A DNA stretch of 64,000 nt from Larkinella punicea (GCF_003334855.1 NZ_QOWE01000010.1:124001-188000), one strand, 5' to 3'. Shown: positions 44,838-54,640, numbered from the stretch's first letter. Notes: generated by a model from the letters alone, not told the origin. Program-made: numbers and translations.

Positions 44838-47800
44838 ATGAAAAGAGTATCTACCTCATGTTATGTGCTGTTTGCCCTGCTGTTCAGTCTGGCCAGCTAT
44901 GCACAGGACCTTACCCTGAAAGGGCGGGTGACTTCCAAAAAAGACGGTGGTGGCCTTCCCGGTGCCAACGTGTTGATCAAAGGCACAGACCGCGGAAGTA
45001 CGACCAATGCGAATGGCGAGTTTACGCTGAACGCCCCCGCCAATGCAACGGTCATTGTCTCTTTTATCGGTTTTAAACCCATCGAAGTGGCCATCGGCAG
45101 CAAAACCTCCATCGATGTGGCACTGGAAGAAGACGCGGCACTGCTCGGCGAAATTGTCGTAACGGCCCTCGGTATCACCCGCGAAAAGAAAGCTCTGGGC
45201 TATTCGGTCCAGGAGGTAAGCGGCAAGCAACTCACCCAGGCGCGGGAGACGAACCTCGTCAATGCCCTGTCCGGTAAAGTGGCCGGGGTGCAGGTGACCA
45301 ACTCCAACGGCGCACCCGGTGCCTCCTCGCGGATGGTGATCCGGGGAGCCAGTTCCATCGGCAGCAACAACCAGCCTTTGTTCGTGGTCGACGGTGTTCC
45401 CATCGACAACGGCAACTACGGTTCTTCGACGGCGGTGGACTACGGCAACGGTGCCGGTTCGCTCAACCCGGATGATATTGAGTCGGTTAGCGTCCTGAAA
45501 GGCCCCAGCGCGGCCGCCTTGTACGGTTCCCGCGGAGCCAACGGCGTGGTCCTGATCACGCTGAAAAGCGGAAAAGGAGGCCGGGGCATCGGCGTTTCGG
45601 TCAACTCCAATACGGCTTTCGACAGCCCGTTCCGACTGCCGGAATGGCAAAATGAATACGGACAGGGCGGTAAAGGCCTGTTTTCCTACGTCGATGGTCG
45701 GGGCGGTGGCGTCAACGATGGCGTCGATGAAAGCTGGGGACCTAAACTGGACGGCCGGTTGTTGCCGCAGTTCGACTCACCCATCGGTGCCGATGGCAAA
45801 CGGACGCCCACGCCCTGGGTTGCGCACCCGGACAACGTCAACCAGTTTTTTGAAACCGGCCGGACGCTGACCAACAACGTTTCCGTGACGGGCGCCAGTG
45901 ACAAAGGTGATTTCCGTCTCTCGTTCACCGACCTGAACCAAACCGGCATTCTGCCCAACACCGACTACAAACGGCGGACGGTTTCGCTGAATGCGGGCTG
46001 GAATCTGACCAAAAAACTGAGCATCCGCGCCACCGGGAACTACGTGAAAGACGGCAGCGATAACCGCACCAACTGGGGCTTGTATTTCATCTGGTTCGGG
46101 CGGCAGGTCGATATGGAAAAACTGAAACAGTATCAGGCTCCGGGTAGTATTTACCAGAACAACTGGAACTACAATTACTGGACCAACCCCTATTACCAGC
46201 TCAACGTCAGCGCCCGCGAAAACGAGCGCGACCGCCTGTTTGGCAACCTGGCCGCTACCTACAAATTCACGCCCTGGCTCACGCTGACCGCCCGCACGGG
46301 AACGGATTTCTACGAAGACCGCCGGAAAACGAAGAATGCCGCCCGGACCGCCAACCTGTTCGACAGCTACAACGAAGAGCAGATTTACGTCCAGGAATCG
46401 AACTCCGACTTCCTGCTGAACGCCACGCATAAATTCGGCGAATTTGACGTAACCGCCAACATTGGCGGGAACCACCGCAAAAATTTCTACCAGCGGAACT
46501 ACATGGGAGCCACCGAATTAGCCATCCCGCGTGTCTGGAACATGGGGAACTCCCGCCAGCGGCCGGTCACGGAAAACGCCTACAACCAGCGCGTCATCAA
46601 CAGTGCCTACGCGTCGGCCAACATTGGTTTCCGGAGTTACCTGTTCGTGGACTTGACCGCCCGGAACGACTGGTCGAGCACGCTGCCGTCCAACAACCGC
46701 TCGTATTTCTACCCCTCGGCCGCCGTCAGTGCGGTGTTGACGGACATGTTCAATGTAAACTCGCCGGTGTTGTCGTTTGCCAAAATCCGGGGCGGTATTG
46801 CCCGCGTCGGGAATGATACCGAGCCGTTTAACCTGCTGCAAACCTACGCCTACGCCAACGCCTGGGGCAGTACGCCGTCGCTGGCCGAAAGCAACGCCAT
46901 GCTGAACGCCAATCTGAAACCGGAAATCACGAATTCGTATGAAATTGGGGCGGAAGTGAAACTCTGGAACAACCGCGTGGGCGTGGACGTGACGTATTAT
47001 GACAAACAGTCGTTCAACCAGATTCTGAACGTCAACATCTCCAACGCAACCGGTTTTGCCTCGAAACTGCTGAACGCAGGTCGGCTGGAAAACAAAGGGA
47101 TCGAACTGCAACTGTCGGCCACGCCGGTCAAAACCGGTGCTTTTCAGTGGGACATTGTCCTGAACTGGGCCCGCAACCGCAACAAGGTGCTGGAACTGGC
47201 CGAAGGGCTGACGACGTATACGCTGAACCCGACCACCAACATCCGCGGCATGGGCGTTGAAGCCCGCATCGGTCAGCCGTACGGCACGTTCTTCGGACAA
47301 GGCTTCCTGCGCGACCCGAACGGCAACATCGTATACAGTGGCGGGGTGCCCCAAATCGACCCGGTTCGCCGGATTCTGGGGAACTTCACCCCGAAATGGA
47401 TTGGCGGCATCCAGAACACCTTTACGTATAAAGCACTCTCACTGAGCACCTTGATCGACATTAAACAGGGTGGCGACATTTTCTCGCAATCGATCAACAT
47501 CGGTCGCTACACCGGGGTGTTGAAAGAAACGACCTTCGGTCGGGAAGACGGCATCATCGGCGAGGGCGTTAAAAACATCGGAACTGCGGCCGAACCCAAC
47601 TACGTGCCGAACGATGTGCGGGTTTCGTCGGAAGAGTGGCACCACAAATACTACTCGCTGACCAACAACGAAGGCACCATTTTCGACGGAAGCTTCGTCA
47701 AACTGCGGGAAGTTCGGTTGAGCTACGTCCTCTCCGGTCAGGTGTTTAAGCGGCTGCCTTTCCGGGACATCTCGTTCTCGATCGTGGGCCGGAACCTGGC

Positions 47801-47933
47801 GTTGCTGCACAGCAAAGTACCGCACATCGATCCGGAAACCAGCTTCTACAACGACGGAAACCTGCAGGGCATCGAAAACGGCCAGATTCCCACCACCCGC
47901 TCCGTTGGCTTCAACATCGGCTTCAATCTGTAA
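44838..47933 (+). CDS. SusC/RagA-family TonB-linked outer-membrane protein
   Basis: A 1031-residue outer-membrane transporter. After the signal peptide (about 1-22, ending SYAQ) come a carboxypeptidase-regulatory-like domain (about 24-105, LKGRVTSKKDGGGLPGANV), a TonB-box region (EIVVTALGI, about 104-112), a plug (about 115-225, with SVLKGPSAAALYGSRGANGV) and a large beta-barrel. It lacks an STN domain, so it does not itself signal to an anti-sigma factor. The SusD partner lies 11 bases downstream and a dipeptidase after that, so the imported ligand may be a peptide or dipeptide-like nutrient. That is inference. Confidence 0.95.
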   Translation: MKRVSTSCYVLFALLFSLASYAQDLTLKGRVTSKKDGGGLPGANVLIKGTDRGSTTNANGEFTLNAPANATVIVSFIGFKPIEVAIGSKTSIDVALEEDAALLGEIVVTALGITREKKALGYSVQEVSGKQLTQARETNLVNALSGKVAGVQVTNSNGAPGASSRMVIRGASSIGSNNQPLFVVDGVPIDNGNYGSSTAVDYGNGAGSLNPDDIESVSVLKGPSAAALYGSRGANGVVLITLKSGKGGRGIGVSVNSNTAFDSPFRLPEWQNEYGQGGKGLFSYVDGRGGGVNDGVDESWGPKLDGRLLPQFDSPIGADGKRTPTPWVAHPDNVNQFFETGRTLTNNVSVTGASDKGDFRLSFTDLNQTGILPNTDYKRRTVSLNAGWNLTKKLSIRATGNYVKDGSDNRTNWGLYFIWFGRQVDMEKLKQYQAPGSIYQNNWNYNYWTNPYYQLNVSARENERDRLFGNLAATYKFTPWLTLTARTGTDFYEDRRKTKNAARTANLFDSYNEEQIYVQESNSDFLLNATHKFGEFDVTANIGGNHRKNFYQRNYMGATELAIPRVWNMGNSRQRPVTENAYNQRVINSAYASANIGFRSYLFVDLTARNDWSSTLPSNNRSYFYPSAAVSAVLTDMFNVNSPVLSFAKIRGGIARVGNDTEPFNLLQTYAYANAWGSTPSLAESNAMLNANLKPEITNSYEIGAEVKLWNNRVGVDVTYYDKQSFNQILNVNISNATGFASKLLNAGRLENKGIELQLSATPVKTGAFQWDIVLNWARNRNKVLELAEGLTTYTLNPTTNIRGMGVEARIGQPYGTFFGQGFLRDPNGNIVYSGGVPQIDPVRRILGNFTPKWIGGIQNTFTYKALSLSTLIDIKQGGDIFSQSINIGRYTGVLKETTFGREDGIIGEGVKNIGTAAEPNYVPNDVRVSSEEWHHKYYSLTNNEGTIFDGSFVKLREVRLSYVLSGQVFKRLPFRDISFSIVGRNLALLHSKVPHIDPETSFYNDGNLQGIENGQIPTTRSVGFNIGFNL

Positions 47934-47944
47934 CCAGTACTACC

Positions 47945-49405
47945 ATGAAACGCAACACTTTTTCATTCCGCTATAAAGCCGCTGTAGCCGCGCTCATTTT
48001 GAGCATGTCGTCCTGCACGGAGAATTTTGATGAACTCAACACCAATCCCAACAACCCGACGGTAGCCTCCGCCGACCTCTTCATGCCCCACGGTATTCAG
48101 AGCGCGGTCGATGTATACTGGGGCGGTTCGCTGGGGCAGGACATTGGCTCCGGCATTTCGCAGCACTGGGCCCGGATTCAGTATACCGACGTCGATCAAT
48201 ACACGATTTCGAATGACATTATCAGCAATAGCTGGCGTGATTTTTACATCGAATCACTCGCTGACTACCAGCGCATTCACAAGATTGGGATTGAAACCGG
48301 CAACACGAATTACCAGGCTGTGGCTGTCATTCTGCGCTCCTGGGTGTTTTCATTGCTGACGGATATCTACGGCGACATTCCCTACAAAGAAGCAATCATG
48401 GGATTGGAAGGCTCGCTTCAACCGAAATACGACGCCCAGAAAGATGTCTACGCCGGTTTGGTGGCCGAACTGAAAGCAGCCAGTGACCTGATCGACGTGA
48501 CCGACAAAAGCAAGGCCATTGCGGGGGACATTTTGCTCGCCGGTGACCTGACCAAGTGGAAGAAGTTTGCCAACTCGCTCAGCCTGCGTTTGCTCAACCG
48601 GATGTTGAGCAAAACCGACGCGCCCATCGACGTGAAAGCCGAAATCACCCGGATTCTGAGCGATCCCGCCAAATACCCGGTGCTGGCTTCCAACGCCGAT
48701 AACATTCAGTTGAACTACCTGGCGGCTGTTCCCAACAACAATCCGATCAACGAAAACCGCAAAACCCGCGACGATCACCGCATCAGCGCAACCATCGTCA
48801 ACAAGATGCTGGCGTTGGGTGATGCGCGGCTGGCGGTGTATGCCGACCGACCCGCCGACGGGGGCGAATACAAAGGGGTTCCGAACGGCCTGTCGGCGTC
48901 GGATGCCAATGCCCTCGGTTTGTCGAAAACTTCGAAAATCGGTGCCTATTTTACTAGCGCAACGGCGCCGGGTGTCATCCTGAGCTACGCCGAACTGCTG
49001 TTTATCAAAGCGGAATTTGCCTACAAAGGCATCACCGCAGCCGGTACGGCCGCCACGCTCTACAACAGCGCCATCACGGCGTCGCACGATCAGTATAAAC
49101 TCACCGTCTCACCGGCTTACCTGACGGCCAATGCGATGAAGAACGGTGCTGAGGGCTACACCCAGTTGATGGAACAGAAGTGGATTGCGCTCTATGGTCA
49201 GGGCCTGGAAGCCTGGTCGGAATACCGCCGGACGGGCATCCCGACGCTGACTGCTCCCGCCCTGAACACCAACAACGGGGTGATTCCCACCCGCTTACCC
49301 TATCCCGGCTCGGAGGAGTCATTGAACTTCAATAATTTCAATGCTGCGCTGAAAAGTCAGGGAGGACAAAACGACAAGAAACTTAAACTCTGGTTTGCGA
49401 AATGA
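47945..49405 (+). CDS. SusD/RagB-family nutrient-binding lipoprotein
   Basis: A 486-residue surface lipoprotein with a signal ending ALILSMSSC, followed by TENFDELNTNPNNPT, which marks the SusD-like_2 type. TPR-like helices make up the core. SusD proteins cap the SusC barrel and bind the substrate outside the cell. The stop overlaps the ATG of the dipeptidase gene (ATGA), so the three genes are coupled. Confidence 0.93.
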   Translation: MKRNTFSFRYKAAVAALILSMSSCTENFDELNTNPNNPTVASADLFMPHGIQSAVDVYWGGSLGQDIGSGISQHWARIQYTDVDQYTISNDIISNSWRDFYIESLADYQRIHKIGIETGNTNYQAVAVILRSWVFSLLTDIYGDIPYKEAIMGLEGSLQPKYDAQKDVYAGLVAELKAASDLIDVTDKSKAIAGDILLAGDLTKWKKFANSLSLRLLNRMLSKTDAPIDVKAEITRILSDPAKYPVLASNADNIQLNYLAAVPNNNPINENRKTRDDHRISATIVNKMLALGDARLAVYADRPADGGEYKGVPNGLSASDANALGLSKTSKIGAYFTSATAPGVILSYAELLFIKAEFAYKGITAAGTAATLYNSAITASHDQYKLTVSPAYLTANAMKNGAEGYTQLMEQKWIALYGQGLEAWSEYRRTGIPTLTAPALNTNNGVIPTRLPYPGSEESLNFNNFNAALKSQGGQNDKKLKLWFAK

Positions 49406-50676
49406 AAAACTGGCTATTCCCAACCCTCCTTGCCTGTCTGGCAACCGGCGCGCTGCCGGCATCGGCCACCGACGATGACAAAGCCCTGCTGAAAAAAGCG
49501 AAGAAAATCCACGAAAAAGCGTTCACCGTGGATACACACGCCGACACACCGATGCTGCTGTCGCGCGGGGGATTCGACGTCACGAAGGAAAACGACCCCC
49601 GCACGACCAACAGCAAAGTGGATTATCCGCGCATGAAAAAAGGCGGTTTGGATGCCATTTTCTGGGCGGTTTACCTCGGACAGGGGCCGCGCACGCCGGA
49701 AGGCCACGAAGCTGCCAAACAGAAAGCCCTCGGCATTTTTGATGCGGTTCATGCGACGCTCAAAAGCACGGCTTCGGAAGCCGAACTGGCGACGACGCCC
49801 CAGGATGCCCTCCGAATCGGAAAAACCGGGAAGCGGGTCATTTTTATCGGGGTGGAAAACGGCTATCCGATGGGGCATGACGTGTCGATGCTGAAGAAGT
49901 TTTACGACCTCGGTGCCCGCTACATGACGCTTTGCCATTCGAGCAACAACGACATCTGCGACTCGTCGACCGATCCGAAAGGAGCCGAATACCAGGGACT
50001 TAGCCCGTTGGGCGAACAGGTGGTTGCCGAAATGAACCGGCTGGGCATGATGATCGACGTTTCGCACGTTTCCGATTCGACCTTTTACGATGTCGTCCGG
50101 CTATCGAAAGTCCCCATCATTGCCTCCCACTCGGGTGCCAAAGCCGTTTGCGATCATCCCCGCAACCTGACCGACGACATGCTGAAAGCCCTGGCCAAAA
50201 ACGGGGGCGTGGTGCAGTTGAACCTCTTGAGCGATTACGTAAAAACCATTCCGCCCAGTCCGGAGCGGGAAGCGGCCCAGAAAGCCATGCTGGAAAAATG
50301 GGGTGTCAAAGACCGGCGGTCGATGATGGGTGCCATGAGCAAACTGTCGGAGGAGGATCAGAAGAAAATCCGCGCCGATTTCATGGAACTCAACAAAAAA
50401 TACCCGGTGCAACTCGCCACGGTGAAAGACGCCGTCGATCACATCGACCACATCGTTAAACTGATCGGCATCGACCACGTGGGCATGGGAGCCGACTTCG
50501 ACGGCGGTGGCGCCCTGGCCGACTGTTTCGATGTCAGCCAGTACGAAAACTTCACGATCGAGTTTGTGCGTCGCGGGTATTCCAAAAAAGACATTGAGAA
50601 AATCTGGAGCGGCAATTTCTTTCGGGTCATGAAAGCTGTTGAAAAAACGGCCCCGACAGAAATGATTGGAAAATAA
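49402..50676 (+). CDS. Membrane dipeptidase (peptidase M19)
   Basis: A 424-residue exported zinc peptidase with a signal peptide (about 1-23). The binuclear metal ligands are visible: HAD of VDTHADTP (His46, Asp48), Glu152 in IGVENGYPMG, His222 in DVSHVSDS and His243 in ASHSGAKAV. An Asp in GADFDGG near the C terminus is also conserved. The family cleaves dipeptides, including some D-residue ones. It follows the SusCD pair with a start/stop overlap, so it likely processes the peptide taken up. A terminator follows. Confidence 0.93.
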   Translation: MKNWLFPTLLACLATGALPASATDDDKALLKKAKKIHEKAFTVDTHADTPMLLSRGGFDVTKENDPRTTNSKVDYPRMKKGGLDAIFWAVYLGQGPRTPEGHEAAKQKALGIFDAVHATLKSTASEAELATTPQDALRIGKTGKRVIFIGVENGYPMGHDVSMLKKFYDLGARYMTLCHSSNNDICDSSTDPKGAEYQGLSPLGEQVVAEMNRLGMMIDVSHVSDSTFYDVVRLSKVPIIASHSGAKAVCDHPRNLTDDMLKALAKNGGVVQLNLLSDYVKTIPPSPEREAAQKAMLEKWGVKDRRSMMGAMSKLSEEDQKKIRADFMELNKKYPVQLATVKDAVDHIDHIVKLIGIDHVGMGADFDGGGALADCFDVSQYENFTIEFVRRGYSKKDIEKIWSGNFFRVMKAVEKTAPTEMIGK

Positions 50677-50726
50677 ACGGGGCTCCTTCTTTGGAACAAA
50701 CCGTCTTTCTTAACCTAAACATCCGA

Positions 50727-50756
50727 AATGCCCCGCTGCAAAGTGGGGTATTTTTT
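50727..50756 (+). terminator. Terminator after the SusCD-dipeptidase operon
   Basis: AATGCCCCGCT (50727-50737) pairs with AGTGGGGTATT (50742-50752), with two G-T pairs and a four-base loop, followed by TTTT to 50756. Confidence 0.75.
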
Positions 50757-50821
50757 ATGGCGCATTCGCCCGAAATGTCCGCAATTTTGGTTAAGCTTGC
50801 CGTGGCACAACTTCCTTACCC

Positions 50822-51535
50822 ATGAAAAAAATCCTTAGTCTACTGACCACCCTCCTGCTGCCTGCTTTCGTTTGGGCGCAACAGGGAACCGTCGAATACA
50901 AAATGACCATGTCGCAGGGCGCTCAGTCCCGAACGACCACCAGCACGATGTATTTTTCCAACGGCAACGTCCGGACCGACGTCAGCATTCCGTTTCCGGG
51001 CGCAGCAAAACCGATGAAACAGACGATCCTGATGTTGGCGAAAACGCCCAACGTGACCTACATGCTGAACGAGTCGAGCAAGACGTACACGGAAAACCGC
51101 CCCAATCCGTCGAAAAACACCCCGGCCATGAAGGCTACGGTCAAGGTGGTCGGAAAAGAGAAAATTCAGAACCTGAACTGCACCCACGCGCTGGTCACGT
51201 TTGATAAAGGCTCTATGGAAATCTGGACCAGCAAAGACATTCCGGGCTACGAAAAACTGCTGTCGTACTGGCGTTCCAACCAGGATTTTGGCGGAGAGAA
51301 TCTCTATACCGAACTAAAAAAGAGCGGTGCTGACGGTTTTTTCGTGCGCATGAAAAACGCGGGCATGACGATGGATCTGGTTCGCTATGACACCAAACCG
51401 GTGTCGGCTTCGCTGTTCGACATTCCGAAAGACTACAAAAAAGGGGCGGCATTCGACCCGGCGGGCTTCCAGAACATGACCCCGGCCCAACGGCAAAAAA
51501 TGATCGAAGCGTTCAAAAAACAACCGAAGCCATGA
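50822..51535 (+). CDS. DUF4412 domain-containing exported protein
   Basis: A 237-residue protein with a signal peptide (about 1-19, ending VWAQ). The mature part is beta-rich, with TVEYKMTMSQGAQSRTTT at the start and VRTDVSIPFPGAAKPMKQ, in the LolA-like layout typical of DUF4412. The tail ends in a basic helix (AQRQKMIEAFKKQ). Function unknown. The stop overlaps the ATG of the Nif3-like gene. Confidence 0.8.
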   Translation: MKKILSLLTTLLLPAFVWAQQGTVEYKMTMSQGAQSRTTTSTMYFSNGNVRTDVSIPFPGAAKPMKQTILMLAKTPNVTYMLNESSKTYTENRPNPSKNTPAMKATVKVVGKEKIQNLNCTHALVTFDKGSMEIWTSKDIPGYEKLLSYWRSNQDFGGENLYTELKKSGADGFFVRMKNAGMTMDLVRYDTKPVSASLFDIPKDYKKGAAFDPAGFQNMTPAQRQKMIEAFKKQPKP

Positions 51536-52440
51536 TGACCCCGGAAAAACCAGGACGACGCGAATTTGTCGACACGCTCACCAAAGCATCACTACTGTTG
51601 ACCCTACCGGGAATCACCCCCACAGCCGCCTTTTGGCAACCCGCCGAACCCGTTACGGTGGGTCAGGTGATGGACCTCATTCTGAAAACCATTCCGAACG
51701 CTCCGTTTCCGAAAACCGTCGATACGCTGAAATCCGGCACGGCGGATCAGAAAGTGACCGGCATCGTTTCCACGATGTTTGCCACCATGGACGTCATCGA
51801 GCAAACCGCCCGGCTGGGAGCCAACTTTATCATCGTTCACGAACCGACATTTTACAACCACGCCGACGAAACCGACTGGCTAGACAAAGACGAGGTGTTC
51901 AAGCGGAAGCATGATCTGCTGGCGAAACACGGCATTGCCGTCTGGCGGTTTCACGACTACTGGCATTCGCACCGCCCCGACGGCATCCGGATGGGTGTGG
52001 TGACGGCCCTCGGCTGGGAGAAATACATGGATTCAACGAATCCGCGGATCATCACCCTTCCCGCGCCCCTGCCGTTGAAGCAGATTATTACCCACGCGAA
52101 GGAGAAACTGGGCATCGCGATGATGCGGGTGGTGGGTGATCCGGCGCAGTCGTGTCGGCGGATTTTGCTCATGCCGGGTGCGTCGGGTGGCCGAAGCCAC
52201 ATCCTGGCGATTCAGCAGGACAAACCGGATGTGATTCTGTGCGGGGAAATCAGCGAGTGGGAAACCGCCGAATATGTCCGGGATGCGCGCCAGCAGGGCC
52301 AGAAACTCTCCCTCGGTATTTTGGGGCACATCATGAGCGAGGCACCGGGTATGCAGTGGCTGGTGCCCTGGCTGCAACCGAAACTGCCCGGAATGAAGAT
52401 CACGTACATCGATTCCAAAAATCCGTTTATGTATCTATGA
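51532..52440 (+). CDS. NIF3-like dinuclear metal-centre protein, possibly Tat-exported
   Basis: A 302-residue protein with a twin-arginine-like start (PGRREFVDTLTKASLLL). It then shows the NIF3/DUF34 layout: GIVSTMFATMDVIEQT, ANFIIVHEPTFYNHAD (metal-binding His) and, near the end, VILCGEISEWETAEYVRDA and LGHIMSEAPG. NIF3-type proteins carry a dinuclear metal site, and their reaction is debated. A Tat signal is unusual, since most homologues are cytoplasmic. It overlaps the DUF4412 gene by four bases. Confidence 0.8.
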   Translation: MMTPEKPGRREFVDTLTKASLLLTLPGITPTAAFWQPAEPVTVGQVMDLILKTIPNAPFPKTVDTLKSGTADQKVTGIVSTMFATMDVIEQTARLGANFIIVHEPTFYNHADETDWLDKDEVFKRKHDLLAKHGIAVWRFHDYWHSHRPDGIRMGVVTALGWEKYMDSTNPRIITLPAPLPLKQIITHAKEKLGIAMMRVVGDPAQSCRRILLMPGASGGRSHILAIQQDKPDVILCGEISEWETAEYVRDARQQGQKLSLGILGHIMSEAPGMQWLVPWLQPKLPGMKITYIDSKNPFMYL

Positions 52441-52468
52441 ACGGAATGTAAAATAATAACGGTTCATT

Positions 52469-52597
52469 TTGCTACACAAGGTTAAAGATCCGGCGCAACG
52501 CCTATGGTACATTGAGCAATGGTTACACGGAAGGTGGGGTCCAAATGTGGTGCGCCATACAGATGCTTTCTTTTTCAAGCCTGCAAAACCGAACTAG
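52469..52597 (+). CDS. Possible small gene or gene remnant (42 codons)
   Basis: Between the Nif3-like gene and the sigma factor gene a frame from TTG 52469 to TAG 52595-52597 gives a peptide with a protein-like composition, including DPAQRLWYIEQWLHGRWGPN. No ATG is in front, and a stop (52457-52459) lies four codons upstream of the TTG. It may be a short protein with a TTG start or the last part of a decayed gene. Confidence 0.25.
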   Translation: MLHKVKDPAQRLWYIEQWLHGRWGPNVVRHTDAFFFKPAKPN

Positions 52598-52643
52598 TTT
52601 TTATAAATAAAATGCGTTAAAATTGTACGAATTTAGCAGATCT

Positions 52644-53240
52644 ATGCATCGAAAGACCCACAGCGAAAAACGGACGGAAGAGGATTTGCTTCTCTGGACG
52701 GCTTTACGCGCCAGTGACCGCAACGCACTGGGAAAATTGTTCGATGCCTATGTGCGCGATTTGCTGACGTATGGCTACCGTTTTTGCCAGGATATGGCCT
52801 TGACGAAAGACGCCGTTCAGGATGTCTTTGTCGATCTTTGGGCTTACCGCGAAACGCTTTCCCCAACCGTCGAAGTCCGGTTTTATCTGTATAGCTGCCT
52901 GCGAAGAACCCTGCTCAAACTGTTGAAAGACCGACAGCATCTATCCTCCGATTGGGCCGAAGCCGAAATGACCAGTCCGGCGGAGGACTCCGCCGAAACC
53001 CAGTGGATGGAGTCGGAAACGGGGGACCAGCAACAGGCCCGGATTTCCAACGGGCTACAGACCTTATCAAAACGGGAATACGAGGTCGTTTCGCTGAAAT
53101 ACTACACCGGCCTGAAAATCCGCCAGATCGCTACGCTGCTTGACCTGAAGGAACAAACCGTTGCCAATACCCTGCAAAATGCCCTGCTGAAGCTGCGCAA
53201 GCACCTCGTCCATCTTCTCTTTTTGTACCTGCTGTTTTAA
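52644..53240 (+). CDS. ECF-type RNA polymerase sigma factor
   Basis: A 198-residue sigma-70 family protein of the ECF type. Region 2 is at about residues 15-85 (FDAYVRDLLTYGYRFC and DAVQDVFVDLW) and region 4 at about 130-185 (LSKREYEVVSLKYYTGLKI, then the HTH with IATLLDLKEQTVANTLQNAL). It is followed by a FecR-type anti-sigma and an STN-containing SusC. This is the classic trans-envelope arrangement in which ligand binding to SusC releases the sigma factor. ATG 52644 is preferred over a TTG 21 bases upstream. Confidence 0.92.
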   Translation: MHRKTHSEKRTEEDLLLWTALRASDRNALGKLFDAYVRDLLTYGYRFCQDMALTKDAVQDVFVDLWAYRETLSPTVEVRFYLYSCLRRTLLKLLKDRQHLSSDWAEAEMTSPAEDSAETQWMESETGDQQQARISNGLQTLSKREYEVVSLKYYTGLKIRQIATLLDLKEQTVANTLQNALLKLRKHLVHLLFLYLLF

Positions 53241-53336
53241 ATTTATTTTCGAAAATTATGACTTCTGCTTTGGTAGTAAACTGAAAATAGGCTCTCTGTA
53301 CTTAAAATAGGATAATTATTTCCTGACTAAGTATCA

Positions 53337-54458
53337 ATGAGCGACTATTTGCAGTATACACCGGAGGAATTTGCAACGGACGACTTTTTCATCCATTGGG
53401 TTCTGTCGACCGACCTGGAAGCCGAAACTTTCTGGCAAAACTGGCTGGAGGTTTATCCCTTCAAGCGCAACGATGTCGAAATCGCCCGCCAACTGGTTTT
53501 GGTTGCTAACCTCCTACCGGTACCCGTTGTTCCCGAATCAGAAATCGCGGTGTTAAAACAGTCGGTCTTCGACCGCATCGAGGCCGATGAACCGACTCAA
53601 ACCGTTAGTCGTCCCCTGTTTGCCAGGTGGTACTGGGCAGCCGCCTTTGTGGCCGGTTTGGTCAGCTTGGGAAGCTGGTACTTTGTGATGCATGAACGCG
53701 GAAACAAAGCCGGATACGCCCAATTGGTGAAGCAGGCTACCGAAAAATACGATCTGGTCGAAGTGGAGAACCAGACCAAACCAACCCGTTTGATTGTTCT
53801 TCCGGATGGAAGTTCCGTCTTACTGAAAAAAGGCAGCAAACTCTCCTATCCTGCGTATTTCAGCCGGAACGTCCGGGAAATTTACCTGTCGGGCGAAGCG
53901 TTCTTCGAAATTGCCAAAGATCCCAATCGTCCTCTCTACGTATTTGCCAACGAAATCGTTACGAAGGTACTGGGGACAAGCTTTAATGTAATGGCTTTCC
54001 CCAATGACAAACGTATACAGGTTACCGTTAAAACCGGAAAGGTGTCCGTGTATGAAGCTAAAAGCCCGAAAGCCGCCCAACACGCCCAAACCCCTCAACT
54101 GGAAGGGCTAATTCTGAATCCCGGACAAGAGGTGGTTTTTTCCAAAGACGCCAATCCGATGGAAACCCGGCTGGTGAAGCATACCGTGACTCCGGTTGCT
54201 TCTTCGCAGTCCGGAACCATTCAGGAAATGGTTTTTGAATACGATGAAACGCCGGTCAGCCAGATTTTTAGCCAACTGGAAAAGACGTATAACATTCGAA
54301 TTGCTTACGACCAGGCCCTGCTTGGAAATTGCCCGGTGACGGCCTCCCTCACGGATGAACCGCTGTACGAAAAACTGAAACTGACGTGCCGGGCCATTCG
54401 GGCACACTACGAGATCGTGAACGGCGAAGTCGTTGTAACCGGAAAAGGCTGCAACTAA
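53337..54458 (+). CDS. FecR-family anti-sigma factor
   Basis: A 373-residue inner-membrane protein. The cytoplasmic N-terminal part (about 1-97) binds sigma, one TM segment is at about 98-118 (WYWAAAFVAGLVSLGSWYFV), the periplasmic FecR domain is at about 150-250 (LPDGSSVLLKKGSKLSYPAY, GEAFFEIA, VLGTSFNVMAF), and a DUF4974-like secretin/STN-related domain is at the C terminus (about 300-370). It regulates the upstream sigma factor and probably receives the signal from the STN domain of the next SusC protein. Confidence 0.93.
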   Translation: MSDYLQYTPEEFATDDFFIHWVLSTDLEAETFWQNWLEVYPFKRNDVEIARQLVLVANLLPVPVVPESEIAVLKQSVFDRIEADEPTQTVSRPLFARWYWAAAFVAGLVSLGSWYFVMHERGNKAGYAQLVKQATEKYDLVEVENQTKPTRLIVLPDGSSVLLKKGSKLSYPAYFSRNVREIYLSGEAFFEIAKDPNRPLYVFANEIVTKVLGTSFNVMAFPNDKRIQVTVKTGKVSVYEAKSPKAAQHAQTPQLEGLILNPGQEVVFSKDANPMETRLVKHTVTPVASSQSGTIQEMVFEYDETPVSQIFSQLEKTYNIRIAYDQALLGNCPVTASLTDEPLYEKLKLTCRAIRAHYEIVNGEVVVTGKGCN

Positions 54459-54536
54459 CCCATTCATTCATAACCCTTTGTCTATCCTAAACCCTTATTC
54501 TTAAACCCTTATGAAGTAGCGTGCCGCATTGAAGAA

Positions 54537-54564
54537 GGGCGTTGAAAGTGCCGTTTCAACGCCC
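54537..54564. other. 11-base hairpin between FecR and SusC genes
   Basis: GGGCGTTGAAA (54537-54547) pairs perfectly with TTTCAACGCCC (54554-54564) around a six-base loop. No T run follows on the forward strand, so it is not a standard terminator. It lies 76 bases before the SusC start and could tune expression between the regulators and the transport genes. Confidence 0.55.
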
Positions 54565-54640
54565 TGATAAATCCCAACTCATCGTGCCGGATGAGCCGGA
54601 TTTGTATTGTCAAAATATCTGGATTTTAACAATCAAAAGT

